From: Candidatus Bathyarchaeota archaeon
GTDB lineage: Archaea > Thermoproteota > Bathyarchaeia > Bathyarchaeales > WUQV01
Assembly (NCBI GenBank): GCA_009889585.1
Contig: WUQV01000288.1
Location: 1-8,355, forward strand
Direction: 5' to 3'
Length of the DNA stretch: 8,355 bases
A program made the translations under genes and the position numbers. The notes beneath the pieces are model-generated. The model saw only the letters and a program-made list of their open reading frames with translations, did no database searches and was not told the origin of the DNA. Shown here piece after piece: positions 1 to 6,156 of this stretch (positions are counted from its first letter, which is position 1; the number at the start of each line of letters is the position of its first letter).

Positions 1-279
1 AAGGGCGCTTATTGGGGTTACGTATTTACTGAGAGAGGGCAGTTCACATGTAACGTTGAAGAAGGTTACATGATACGAAATGGCGAGCTTGAAGAACACA
101 TAACTAACGTATCCTTTGGAGGCCTTACTCTTGAGACGTTAAGGAAGGTGAATGCGGTCGGAAGGGACTTCGAGCTTAAGCTGCCGGGATTTTGTGGAAA
201 GGATGGCCAGCTTATGTACGTCGACGGAGGAGGCCCTCATGTTCGAGTTAAGGACGTGGTCGTTGGAGGTAGGCGTTAA
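1..279 (+). CDS. tldD: TldD metalloprotease subunit, C-terminal part (5' end outside window)
   Basis: This is the last 92 codons of a TldD protein, the catalytic subunit of the TldD/TldE (PmbA) cytoplasmic metalloprotease. In bacteria that complex degrades unfolded peptides, matures microcin B17 and cleaves the CcdA antitoxin. The frame is open from base 1. The visible tail has the family pattern: an EEGYMIRNGEL stretch, then NVSFGG, a 'VGRDFELKLPG' segment, FCGKDGQ, and a glycine-rich end (DGGGPHVRVKDVVVGG). The cysteine of FCGKDGQ matches the conserved C-terminal Cys that, with the HExxxH histidines, binds the active-site metal in E. coli TldD. The HExxxH motif lies left of the window and cannot be checked. 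The stop and the next gene's start share a base (TAATG), so the two subunits are translationally coupled. An automatic start at 70 would be internal. Confidence 0.93.
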   Translation, partial: KGAYWGYVFTERGQFTCNVEEGYMIRNGELEEHITNVSFGGLTLETLRKVNAVGRDFELKLPGFCGKDGQLMYVDGGGPHVRVKDVVVGGRR

Positions 280-1616
280 TGAGCTTACTCGATTTAGCGG
301 AGAGGTCGGTTAAACGTGCGATAAAGGAAGGAGCAGGTCAAGCGGAGGCGTTCGTACAGAGGTCTAAGATCGTAAGCCTTGTGATAGAGAGGAATTACGT
401 AAAGTCTTGTGACGTGAAGTACGATCAAGGCATCACCGTCAGGGCCTTCCTTAAAGGAGGCATGGGATTCGCCTATACGCAACTCGTCGACGAGAAAGCC
501 GCTGATGACGTTGGCGAAAGGTCGGTTAAGCTCTCTAAGCAAGCCCATCCAGACCCTGACTTCGTCAGCTTAATCGAGCCGAAGAAAGCCCCGACCGTAG
601 CCGGTTTATACGACAAAGAGCTTGCCGAGGTGGAAATCGATCGCGTGATAGGGATGGCTAATGAGCTAGTTAATGCGGCAAGGTCTACGACTGGAGACAT
701 ATTGATAAATGGCGATATGTCGATCGTAGTGGATCAACGAGCGCTTGCGAATTCATTAGGGTTGGAAGTTGAGGAAATGGCCACGTTCATCAGCATGTAT
801 GCGATGGGTATAGTATGGAGGGCTGGAGATGTTGGCTCTTACTTCGACTTTGATCTCGGCAGGTCGCTTAAAGATGTAAAGCCTTATGAGCTAGGTGAGA
901 AGGTCGCTAGAAGGGCTCCTGAATACCTTAACGCTAAGAAGGTTGAGACGAAGGCCTTGTCAGTTATTTTAGGGTTCACACCGACGTTCTACTTAATAAC
1001 GTCAGTAATAGGGTTGGCTGCTAACGCTGAAAACGTACAAAGGGAGAGGTCGTTCCTAACCAATCGGCTTGGCGAGTCGGTGGCCTCAGAGTACGTTACG
1101 ATAGTAGACGATGGGACGATACCCGGCGGCGTCTTCTCGTCGACGTACGATGGGGAAGGAACGCCTAGGAAGCGAAACGTCGTCATTGAGGGCGGGATCT
1201 TGAGGACGTATTTGCATAATTCGTATACGGCGAATAAGGCCAAGGTTGAGACTACGGCTAATGCTTTCAGACCGGATTATAGGACCCCCGTCACGATATA
1301 TTCGTCTAATGTAAGGATTTCACCTCACGATTGGAGCTTTGATGAGATGATAAGCGATGTGAGGGAGGGAATATACTTTGAGGCAGGGCTTCTCAATGCC
1401 GATCCGGTTACAGGATCTATCTCAACTACGATAGACTTCGGCTTTAAAATCGAGAGAGGCGAGCTGGCTTACCCGATAAAGAACGCTTTAATCGGCTCGA
1501 CAGCCCTCGAAATGCTCAAGGGGGTAAATGCCGTATCGAAGGAGGTGAGGGAGGAGGTTGGAATAGCCTTGCCGATAATTCGAGTTAAGGAGGTTCAAAT
1601 AGCTGGTGCAATTTAG
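279..1616 (+). CDS. pmbA: TldE/PmbA, non-catalytic partner of the TldD protease
   Basis: This is a complete 445-residue PmbA/TldE protein, the usual family length. It forms a heterodimer with TldD in which TldD carries the metal and TldE completes the substrate channel. The N-terminal domain (about residues 1-100) contains the 'DQGITVRAFLKGGMGFAYT' strand-turn region typical of PmbA_TldD proteins. The C-terminal domain carries DDGTIPGG (277-284), FDGEG-like YDGEG (290-294), a LHNSYTANKA segment (312-321) and ERGELAYPIKNALIGST (392-407). There is no HExxxH motif, as expected for TldE and not TldD. The ATG overlaps the tldD stop by one base, which fixes the start and indicates an operon. The frame is clean over 1.3 kb, unlike several genes further right. 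The next gene is almost 300 bases away behind terminator-like hairpins. Confidence 0.95.
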   Translation: MSLLDLAERSVKRAIKEGAGQAEAFVQRSKIVSLVIERNYVKSCDVKYDQGITVRAFLKGGMGFAYTQLVDEKAADDVGERSVKLSKQAHPDPDFVSLIEPKKAPTVAGLYDKELAEVEIDRVIGMANELVNAARSTTGDILINGDMSIVVDQRALANSLGLEVEEMATFISMYAMGIVWRAGDVGSYFDFDLGRSLKDVKPYELGEKVARRAPEYLNAKKVETKALSVILGFTPTFYLITSVIGLAANAENVQRERSFLTNRLGESVASEYVTIVDDGTIPGGVFSSTYDGEGTPRKRNVVIEGGILRTYLHNSYTANKAKVETTANAFRPDYRTPVTIYSSNVRISPHDWSFDEMISDVREGIYFEAGLLNADPVTGSISTTIDFGFKIERGELAYPIKNALIGSTALEMLKGVNAVSKEVREEVGIALPIIRVKEVQIAGAI

Positions 1617-1648
1617 TAAATTGATTCTAAGGGAGGGTTAACAAAGGG

Positions 1649-1672
1649 AAGTAAGCTAGGTTTGCCTTACTT
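1649..1672 (+). terminator. Hairpin downstream of pmbA
   Basis: AAGTAAG (1649-1655) and CTTACTT (1666-1672) form a perfect 7-bp stem around a 10-base loop, 33 bases after the pmbA stop. It could mark the mRNA 3' end or be a processing signal. No T-run follows immediately. Confidence 0.3.
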
Positions 1673-1682
1673 AGTGAAGCGT

Positions 1683-1718
1683 AATAGCTGGGTACAAAGC
1701 GCTAGCTATTGCTATTTT
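1683..1718 (+). terminator. Terminator-like hairpin with T-run after tldD-pmbA
   Basis: AATAGCT (1683-1689) pairs with AGCTATT (1704-1710) around a 14-base loop, and a run of five T at 1714-1718 follows. This suits a transcript end for the tldD-pmbA operon and separates it from the ABC genes. Archaeal termination relies mainly on T-runs, so the stem may be secondary. Confidence 0.4.
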
Positions 1719-1913
1719 TGAGGCTTTGGCAAGGTTGTGTGAAAGATATATTAGCTTGTCCATCGCCTACCTCGGAGCAGAACAGTAAAACCGTCCCTTA
1801 ATGGGAGCTAGCTTGAGGTCGAACCTTCAGTTGAACCCAGAAGCTAAGGTTCATCGATTTAATGAATAGGTATGGAGGCCATCTTTCCCAAAATAAATTG
1901 AAAGGAGATAATC
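1719..1913. other. Spacer before the ABC operon, with a possible promoter and a strong ribosome site
   Basis: No convincing gene is visible on either strand. The 7-bp inverted repeat GAACCTT (1821-1827) / AAGGTTC (1846-1852) lies just upstream of a weak TATA-like ATTTAATGA (1858-1866) that could serve the ABC genes. AAAGGAGAT at 1901-1909 is a good Shine-Dalgarno site with 6 bases between GGAG and the ATG at 1914. I considered a tRNA because of a GGTTCAA-like string on the minus strand, but no T-arm or acceptor pairing forms. Confidence 0.35.
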
Positions 1914-2808
1914 ATGAGCGCCATAGTTACTGAAAAGCTGGTAAAAGTATATGCAGATGCAACAGAGGCTCTTATGAACGTTGATATACGTTGTGATGAA
2001 GGACAGTTATGTTGCATAGCAGGGCTGAATGGAGCTGGTAAAGCTACACTTCTCCGCATCCTCTCTACACAACTCCTCCCCACGAGAGGTATTGCCTATG
2101 TATTAGGATTTAACGTGGTAAATGAAGCTGAAAGGATAAGAAATCGAATCGCTGTTGTCCCACAGGATGCGAGTCCTGCAGGTCACATGAGCGCCTGGCA
2201 ACACGTCTATTTGTACCTTGCCTCACGAGGCATCGCCTTAGCTCAAGCTAAGAGGAGCGCGAAAAACGCTCTGGAGCTGTTAGATCTCTGGGATGTAAAA
2301 GACAAACCCGCGGCGATGTTAAGCGGTGGCCAGAGAAAAAGAATAATCGTGGCCATGGCCCTTGCAACGGATGCGGACGTAATCTTCCTTGATGAGCCGA
2401 CAGCAGGTTAGATCCACTTGCAAGGAGGAATGGAAAAGTTTGCGTGAGATGGTGCAGAAGGACGCACCATCCTATTGACCACTCATTACTTAAATGAGGC
2501 TGACGCCTTGGCCGATCACGTATTTATACTAAACAAAGGCAAAATTGCAGCCTCTGGGAGGCCATCTGAACTTAAAACCCTCTTGGAAGGCAGGTTTAAT
2601 ATCGTGCTTGAGGGAAAGGGCGAGCTTAGTAAACTGAACGAATACGGAAGAGTTTTTGGCTGTAGGAGACCGTACAGCAGTATACCCCAATAATGAAGAA
2701 AAACTGAAGCAGTTGATCGATTATGTGACGAAAATAGGTCTTGCCGCTTCCATTCAACCAATCGATTTAGAAGATGTATTTATCAAACTGGCAGGCGAAA
2801 AATTGTGA
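1914..2808 (+). pseudogene. ABC-2 exporter ATPase (DrrA/CcmA-like), broken by four frameshifts
   Basis: This is an ATP-binding subunit of an ABC-2 type exporter. The first frame (1914-2411) carries a Walker A-like GLNGAGKAT (residues 37-45), a Q-loop VVPQ (Q84), the signature LSGGQ (136-140) and Walker B VIFLDEP (156-162). It then stops inside the D-loop at DEPTAG. Homology continues in other frames: LDPLARR after one missing T at about 2408; WKSLREMVQK (from 2431) after one missing G; GRTILLTTHYLNEADAL with the H-loop His (from about 2463) after another missing G; then, after one extra T in the T5 run at 2653-2657, an unbroken tail to TGA at 2806-2808. Repaired, the protein would be about 298 residues, normal for the family. 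Walker A has Ala44 where the Mg-binding Ser/Thr belongs, so the site looks damaged even without the indels. It could be decay or sequencing error; the changed residue favours decay. Confidence 0.85.
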
Positions 2809-3535
2809 AGTGGATTCGCAAGATACTTGCGCTGACTTGCGTCCATGGTAGCTGGTATCTGAGGAATAAGTATTGGTGGGTTGGCAGTTTGATTTATCCA
2901 CTGTCCTTTTATGTCGTGCTCAGCGTGATGGGAGGAGTTGGGATGGGAGCACATGCATTAATTGGCGCGCTCATTTCCCTCATTTGGAACAGCGGCGTAG
3001 GCGCTATGCCTCAGTTTCTTTTCTCCCATAGATTTACTAAGTTAAGAGATATGTTCGTTGCCGCTCCAATACATCCGCTAACCTATATGCTAGGGGCTGC
3101 TATTAGCGTGCTTATCGCTTCCTTGCCACCGATGATAGTGCTCCTTTCCTTCTCCTAATTCACGTGCATATAACCATAATCGAACTAGCTTATTTAATAC
3201 CTGTCTTACTTGCTACTTGGATTATGAGTAGCGCTTTAGGGTTTATGATCGCAGGCTATGTTAGTGACCCTACTCGCATTGGAACTATTGCTCCTTGGAC
3301 TGAAGCCCTCTTAACTACATTGCCACCTGTGTATTATCCCTTAGAGATCATACCGCCACAATACTTTGCCATAGTCCTTGTTGCTCCTACAACGCATCTT
3401 GCTCAAATGGCAAGAGTTGTCACAAAAGTATCAAGTTCTGCATTTAATCCCTCGCTTCACTCCCTAGCAATTTTTGCCTACATCATAGCATTCATGCTTT
3501 TAGCTAGCTTCAAATCACGTTGGAGAGAAAAATAA
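2805..3535 (+). pseudogene. ABC-2 exporter permease, broken by one frameshift
   Basis: This is the membrane subunit that goes with the upstream ATPase. The GTG start overlaps the ATPase stop (GTGA, 2805-2808), classic translational coupling. The first piece (2805-3158, 117 residues) has hydrophobic helices at about 25-47, 50-67 and 92-117 and the ABC-2 style FTKLRDMFVAAPIHPLTYM segment between them. It stops at TAA 3156-3158. The alignable sequence continues one frame over (LIHVHITIIELAY..., from about 3155), consistent with one lost base in the TTTCCTTCTCC run at about 3145-3155. The second piece carries three more helices (about 3180-3265, 3361-3405, 3457-3515) and ends at 3535 with a basic tail. 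Repaired length is about 243 residues, normal for ABC-2 permeases. The substrate is unknown; drugs, peptides or polysaccharide are all possible for this family. Confidence 0.8.
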
Positions 3536-3675
3536 TGTCTTCATCATGATACATACGGACAATTATCACTAAAAGACATCAAACTGGCCTACCGAGCCTA
3601 CGACTAGATCATGGGTTTAAATTCGCAACCCAGCCATATTAGCTGGCTTCGAGCTATTTTCAGGACTGTCCCGAT
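3536..3675. other. Spacer between convergent units, with two overlapping small hairpins
   Basis: No gene is supported here. GGGTT (3613-3617)/AACCC (3627-3631) and CCAGC (3630-3634)/GCTGG (3642-3646) are two short stems that overlap by two bases, so they are mutually exclusive. They sit where transcripts from the ABC operon (+) and the vapBC unit (-) would meet, which suits a shared termination region, but neither is followed by a clear T-run. Confidence 0.25.
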
Positions 3676-3812
3676 CTACGATTTAAGCGTGCGGCTGAAT
3701 AAATCCGCCACACTTTCTGAGGCGCTCAGTTGTTCATCTGTCATAGCGTCAAGAGGATCATGAGGATTAGAGGTTGGAAATCAAGAGTGAAAAATCCATC
3801 ATCAATGTGCAC
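3676..3812 (-). pseudogene. Small broken reading frame downstream of vapC
   Basis: Two overlapping minus-strand frames read as one small protein if a single T is restored in GATTTCC near 3780. The upstream piece (from a GTG at 3812) reads VHIDDGFFTLDF. The downstream piece reads NPHDPLDAMTDEQLSASES and ends at TAG 3678-3676 after SRTLKS. Repaired length is about 45 residues, acidic in the middle. It begins 23 bases after the repaired vapC stop on the same strand and could be a third member of that unit. I do not recognise the family. The start is uncertain: no good ribosome site is visible, and the frame is open a few codons further upstream. Confidence 0.35.
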
Positions 3813-3835
3813 GAATACGGTGAACTTCTTTTATG

Positions 3836-4257
3836 TTAAACCTTAGGTAACCTCACGATGTCCTTTAATTGATCAAAATGCCCATCGAAAGAATATATCT
3901 CCTTCAACCCGTAACTTCTCATAAATAAGTATGCAAGAGCGTCGTGGCGCTAATCCCATATTCCTTTGCAAGTGACAGGGCCGTTTCATAATGGCTTAGG
4001 CCAACGGAATAAACCTTGATGTTGTCACTGGTAACAACCCAAGCTAGGAAATCCAAAGATTTTTCAAGACCCAAGCTAGTCTCAATTATGTTAACGACTT
4101 CTGACAGATGTGCTGTCGACATGACGACCTTTTCGCCATCTTCGATTCTTTTCACTATCGCCTGTGCTTCCTCTTTAACCTTAAGTTCCTTCTGCGTCAA
4201 TTTTCTACGCGGCTTAAGAAAGGCGTGAAGAAAGATGTTGGAGTCAACGAACCTCAA
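3836..4257 (-). pseudogene. vapC: VapC-type PIN-domain toxin, frameshifted near the C-terminus
   Basis: PIN-domain ribonucleases of the VapC family cleave RNA with a cluster of acidic residues. The protein starts with the PIN hallmark RFVDSNIF (Asp5), and Glu53 sits in AHLSEVVNII, both typical catalytic positions. As sequenced the frame ends at 3919 after 112 residues with a non-PIN tail (TTLLHTYL). One base over, the expected ending appears: DALAYLFMRSYGL, then the EIYSFDGHFD motif, with a stop at 3838-3836. One missing G at about 3941-3946 (ACGACG for ACGGACG on the minus strand) explains it. Repaired length is 140 residues, with Asp106 and Asp125 as the remaining acids; the truncated product would lack both and should be inactive. 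The start overlaps the vapB stop by 14 bases. Promoter and regulation come from vapB. Confidence 0.85.
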
Positions 4258-4513
4258 TACGTCGCTCGCTCCAATAAGCCCTCTTCAAAGAATGTGGATT
4301 CGTGAAATCCACATCATCGGCTACCTCAATGGAATCGAACAAACTGGAAGGCGGAACGGGCTCTATTGGCGACAGTTCGATCTTCCCTTCACGCTTTATT
4401 AAGATAACCCTTCCAGATTTCCAACCACGCCTCCATGCCGCAGGGATGGCAACCCTGCCCTGCGCATCAAGCTTCTTCAAAGCAACTTCAACTGGTCTCA
4501 TCGTTTTCACCAA
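4244..4513 (-). CDS. vapB: VapB-type antitoxin with AbrB/SpoVT DNA-binding domain
   Basis: The 85-89 residue protein has an AbrB/SpoVT swapped-hairpin domain at about residues 8-48: a KKLDAQGRVAIPAAWR strand-turn, then GRVILIKREGKIEL. The C-terminal part (about 50-89) is acidic then basic and is where such antitoxins wrap their PIN toxin. It is the first gene of a vapBC pair and overlaps vapC by 14 bases. Three starts are possible: TTG at 4513, GTG at 4510, ATG at 4501. A TATA box at 4531-4539 predicts transcription starting near 4510, so GTG 4510 (leaderless) or ATG 4501 is more likely than TTG. VapB proteins normally repress their own promoter together with VapC. The gene is intact while its toxin is not. 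Confidence 0.85.
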   Translation of the reverse strand: MVKTMRPVEVALKKLDAQGRVAIPAAWRRGWKSGRVILIKREGKIELSPIEPVPPSSLFDSIEVADDVDFTNPHSLKRAYWSERRIEVR

Positions 4514-4530
4514 AATGATAAAAATGGCAG

Positions 4531-4546
4531 ATTTAAAATTTTCCCC
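4531..4546 (-). promoter_or_regulatory. TATA/BRE promoter of vapBC
   Basis: On the minus strand the sequence reads GGGGAAAATTTTAAAT: a purine-rich BRE-like block followed by a TATA box (ATTTTAAAT, 4539-4531). Its centre is about 26 bases upstream of the GTG at 4510, so transcription may begin at the start codon (leaderless). Autorepressing AbrB-type antitoxin would bind here or next to it. Confidence 0.6.
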
Positions 4547-5038
4547 GAAGCCAAATAGAGCGAACCTAACCCATGCTTCATGCCAAATTTCAGAACAAAC
4601 TCCTTCCGTCTGTAGACGAATTAAGCTGATTCTATTGTTCGAGCTGGAAATAACATGCTTTAGGCATGTTCGGCTGGTTGGTATTAATCTGCAACCGTTA
4701 AAGGCTCGGTCGTTGACAATCGGTTGGGCCGTTAGCTGCTTATGAGTAGCGGTTTCAGCTTTTACGGGGCGTAGCCTATAAAACGCCAGCTTTAGACAGA
4801 CTTAAGTAGGTAAAGACCAGCCGTCGAGGATGTATTGTCCCCTTCGTTCCAGCGATCAGCTGCCTATTGGAGGTGGCTGAGGAAGACATATTTACGAATT
4901 TTCGTGTAGAACCTCTGTAGCAGAGAAGTCTATATACCTAAGAGTAATCGATATACTTTTATGCTTCCAAAGTAGAGCTAATGTTCAAAAGGGTTAGATA
5001 TCTATATTCCTAATTCCGACCAAGTAGAGCTAGTTGTC
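4547..5038. other. Long spacer with no supported gene
   Basis: Open frames here are short and lack convincing protein character. Visible structure: a 7-bp hairpin AACATGC (4652-4658)/GCATGTT (4664-4670) with a 5-base loop; a 5-bp hairpin CTCTG (4913-4917)/CAGAG (4921-4925); and an imperfect direct repeat containing AAGTAGAGCTA at 4970-4980 and 5022-5032. The stretch 4921-5020 is AT-rich with several TATA-like strings (TATATAC at 4931). It may be the remains of a lost element, but I found no transposase or terminal repeats. Confidence 0.4.
4928..5036. repeat. Imperfect direct repeat, two copies about 52-70 bases apart
   Basis: AAGTAGAGCTA occurs exactly at 4970-4980 and 5022-5032, each preceded by CCA or CC. 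Each copy is preceded by a related string, TCTATATACCTAA (about 4929-4941) and TCTATATTCCTAA (5001-5013). The order is the same in both units but the spacing differs, so this looks like a diverged tandem duplication and not a CRISPR array or binding-site set. Confidence 0.35.
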
Positions 5039-5170
5039 TTAACATTTCTGAATCCAGCCTTTAGAGCCAATTGAGGCGGGGTCTATAAGGGTGATATTCA
5101 ACTCAAGCCCATTTAAGAGGCCTACACCTCTTAAAAAGTTATCGTCGTTTTCGATAATCCTCCTTATCAT
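5039..5170 (-). CDS. Small 43-residue protein with its own leaderless-type promoter
   Basis: The ORF starts at ATG 5170 and stops at TAA 5041-5039. The peptide begins MIRRIIENDDNFLRGVG, passes through LELNITLIDPASIG and ends GWIQKC. Its composition looks like a folded protein and not a chance frame. A good archaeal TATA box (GTTTAAATA, minus strand 5199-5191) is centred about 25 bases upstream of the ATG, as expected for a leaderless mRNA. A 9-bp perfect hairpin (5112-5135) falls inside the coding sequence. It follows the PaREP1-like gene on the same strand by 37 bases. The frame could be truncated: in the +1 frame an open stretch of about 15 codons continues past the stop. I do not recognise the family. 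Confidence 0.5.
   Translation of the reverse strand: MIRRIIENDDNFLRGVGLLNGLELNITLIDPASIGSKGWIQKC
5112..5135. repeat. Perfect 9-bp inverted repeat (hairpin)
   Basis: TTTAAGAGG (5112-5120) and CCTCTTAAA (5127-5135) flank a 6-base loop. It lies inside the 43-residue ORF, 73 bases downstream of the PaREP1-like gene. It may act as a 3'-end or processing signal for that gene, or be a translation-control structure in the small ORF. Confidence 0.5.
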
Positions 5171-5189
5171 TCTTTTGAGACTACTGGCT

Positions 5190-5200
5190 CTATTTAAACT
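5190..5200 (-). promoter_or_regulatory. TATA box for the 43-residue ORF
   Basis: GTTTAAATA on the minus strand (5199-5191) matches the archaeal TATA consensus. Its centre lies about 25 bases before the ATG at 5170. It sits in the 37-base gap after the upstream gene, so the small ORF can be transcribed independently. Confidence 0.5.
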
Positions 5201-5207
5201 TGAAGCG

Positions 5208-5633
5208 TTAAAGTAATTTCGCTACATCGTCTACATATTGTTTAACTTTTTCAAGCTCCTTCCTAATAACTTCAACCGTATACTCTCCATCGTAAAAGCA
5301 TCTTATGTGTAACGTATACTCCCTAGCCATAAGCCTATCTCCAAGGCCGAGTTGCTCAACCTCATGGTCTTTAATGCTTAGCTCCTCTAGAGCCAGCCTC
5401 TTCTGTCTATACGTTTTAATCCTCTCTTCCTCAAAGCCTCTCGTTATTAAGAGGGCAGTTGTAGCTTGAATGGTAGCATTCCATGCCTTTTCCGCAGCAT
5501 CCCTAATCGTCTCATCCCTCCCTTCCTTAACGCCTCTTTCAAACTCCTTAAGGGCTGAGTCCAAGAACTTCCTAGCCTCGTAGAGGAGTTTAACCTTTGA
5601 TCCCTCCACGACTTGAGGACGTTCTTCGGCCAA
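5208..5633 (-). CDS. PaREP1/HEPN-like helical protein with RX4H motif
   Basis: The protein is 141 residues, almost all helical and highly charged. A helix at about 14-36 is followed by 'RDAAEKAWNATIQATTALL' (44-62), which resembles the helix of archaeal PaREP1 and HEPN proteins. A C-terminal segment contains R104-EYTL-H109, the R-x4-H motif of HEPN ribonucleases, then IRCFYDGEYTVEVI (110-123), close to the PaREP1 'LHxNFYE' region. HEPN proteins are often RNase toxins or nucleotide-binding partners of nucleotidyltransferases; PaREP1 function is not established. No nucleotidyltransferase lies next to it; the one at 7964 is 2.3 kb away and already at the head of its own unit. The start is TTG 5633; a TATA box at 5667-5673 predicts an RNA start about 11 bases upstream. 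GTG at about 5609 is an alternative. Family assignment is from pattern memory only. Confidence 0.65.
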   Translation of the reverse strand: MAEERPQVVEGSKVKLLYEARKFLDSALKEFERGVKEGRDETIRDAAEKAWNATIQATTALLITRGFEEERIKTYRQKRLALEELSIKDHEVEQLGLGDRLMAREYTLHIRCFYDGEYTVEVIRKELEKVKQYVDDVAKLL

Positions 5634-5777
5634 GTAGGTACGCCGTACATGGGATGGCTGAGAGGTTATTTAGCTTTAGCGCTTTTAGACGTGGCAGCTT
5701 TAGCCCACCTCTTAGGTGATTATGGCTTTTAATCGTTAGCTCCTTTCTAAAGCCCTCCCTTAGCTTCTTAAACAGCA
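5634..5777. other. Spacer upstream of the PaREP1-like gene, no assigned gene
   Basis: Both strands have open frames, which makes the coding direction unclear. A minus-strand frame (5778-5590) is leucine/lysine-rich, and a plus-strand frame (5649-5732) gives a short hydrophobic peptide. Neither has a convincing ribosome site or a recognisable family, so I do not call either. Confidence 0.3.
5667..5673 (-). promoter_or_regulatory. Probable TATA box of the PaREP1-like gene
   Basis: TAAATAA on the minus strand (in GCTAAATAAC) is centred about 37 bases upstream of the TTG at 5633. That predicts a short leader of roughly 10 bases. Confidence 0.35.
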
Positions 5778-6156
5778 TTTTTAAGCAGGGATGTCTGGAG
5801 GACCGTAAGGCTCATAAAAGGTCTTAGACTTGAGAAGTCCGTTTTAGCGCTTATAAGCGACATGGCGATAGCCGGCTTAAGGCTGTTGGCGAACAAGGTC
5901 TTGCTACAATAGCAGACATTACGGCTATGACGAGAAGGAGGCCTTCGGCGTAAAGGAGTCAGAGTTCTTCGCGATAAAGCCTTCGAAGCTAAGAGGGGCC
6001 GTCGTAGAGTCCATAGTAGCCCTGGGGAGAGCAGGAATCCCTCCCCAATCCATGAACTTCTGCAGACCGCCTGTAAGTTTTATAGACTCTGTTCTACTGG
6101 TAAGGACAGGTGCAAAAGGCTTAAATACTCAAGGCAAGTCCATGCGGTGTCTCTAA
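5778..6156 (+). pseudogene. Remains of an unrecognised plus-strand gene with frameshift(s)
   Basis: Two plus-strand frames have clear protein character and abut. The first (about 5778-5912) includes RDVWRTVRLIKGLRL and MAIAGLRLLANKVLL and ends at TAG 5910-5912. The second (about 5920-6156) includes YGYDEKEAFGVKESEFFAIK and LRGAVVESIVALGRAGIPP and ends at TAA 6154-6156. Joining them needs a net +1 shift near 5900-5920; a third-frame piece reading TIADIT between them hints at two shifts. No start codon is visible at the left end, where in-frame stops occur at 5730 and 5769, so the 5' end is missing or also shifted. The last 30 codons overlap the promoter of the next gene and may not belong. I do not recognise the family. 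Confidence 0.4.
6112..6127 (+). promoter_or_regulatory. TATA/BRE promoter for the small membrane protein
   Basis: GCAAAAGG (BRE-like) followed by CTTAAATA (TATA, 6120-6127) predicts transcription from about 6150, a few bases before an ATG at 6157. The spacing favours 6157 over the ORF start at 6236. Confidence 0.5.

Noticed and set aside
1815..1860. tRNA-like GGTTCAA string on the minus strand
   Set aside because: No 5-bp T-stem, no D-arm and no acceptor pairing can be formed around it.
3605..3635. GGGTTTAAATTC, resembling a tRNA T-arm
   Set aside because: The flanking bases do not pair as a T-stem and no other tRNA part is present.
4016..4305. Plus-strand ORFs over vapC
   Set aside because: They are antisense to the PIN-domain gene, whose motifs are clear.
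4302..4745. 147-residue plus-strand ORF
   Set aside because: Its first two thirds are antisense to the intact vapB gene and promoter, and the remainder has no family features; it is treated as a shadow.
4550..5040. Possible IS605/TnpB remnant or CRISPR array in the long spacer
   Set aside because: No transposase motif, terminal inverted repeat or regularly spaced repeat series could be found; there are only two diverged repeat copies.
5649..5732. 27-residue hydrophobic plus-strand ORF
   Set aside because: Too short, no promoter or ribosome site, and the opposite strand is also open; it may be chance.
5590..5778. 62-residue Leu/Lys-rich minus-strand ORF upstream of the PaREP1-like gene
   Set aside because: It overlaps the PaREP1-like N-terminus in another frame, has no clear ribosome site, and its sequence is not family-like.
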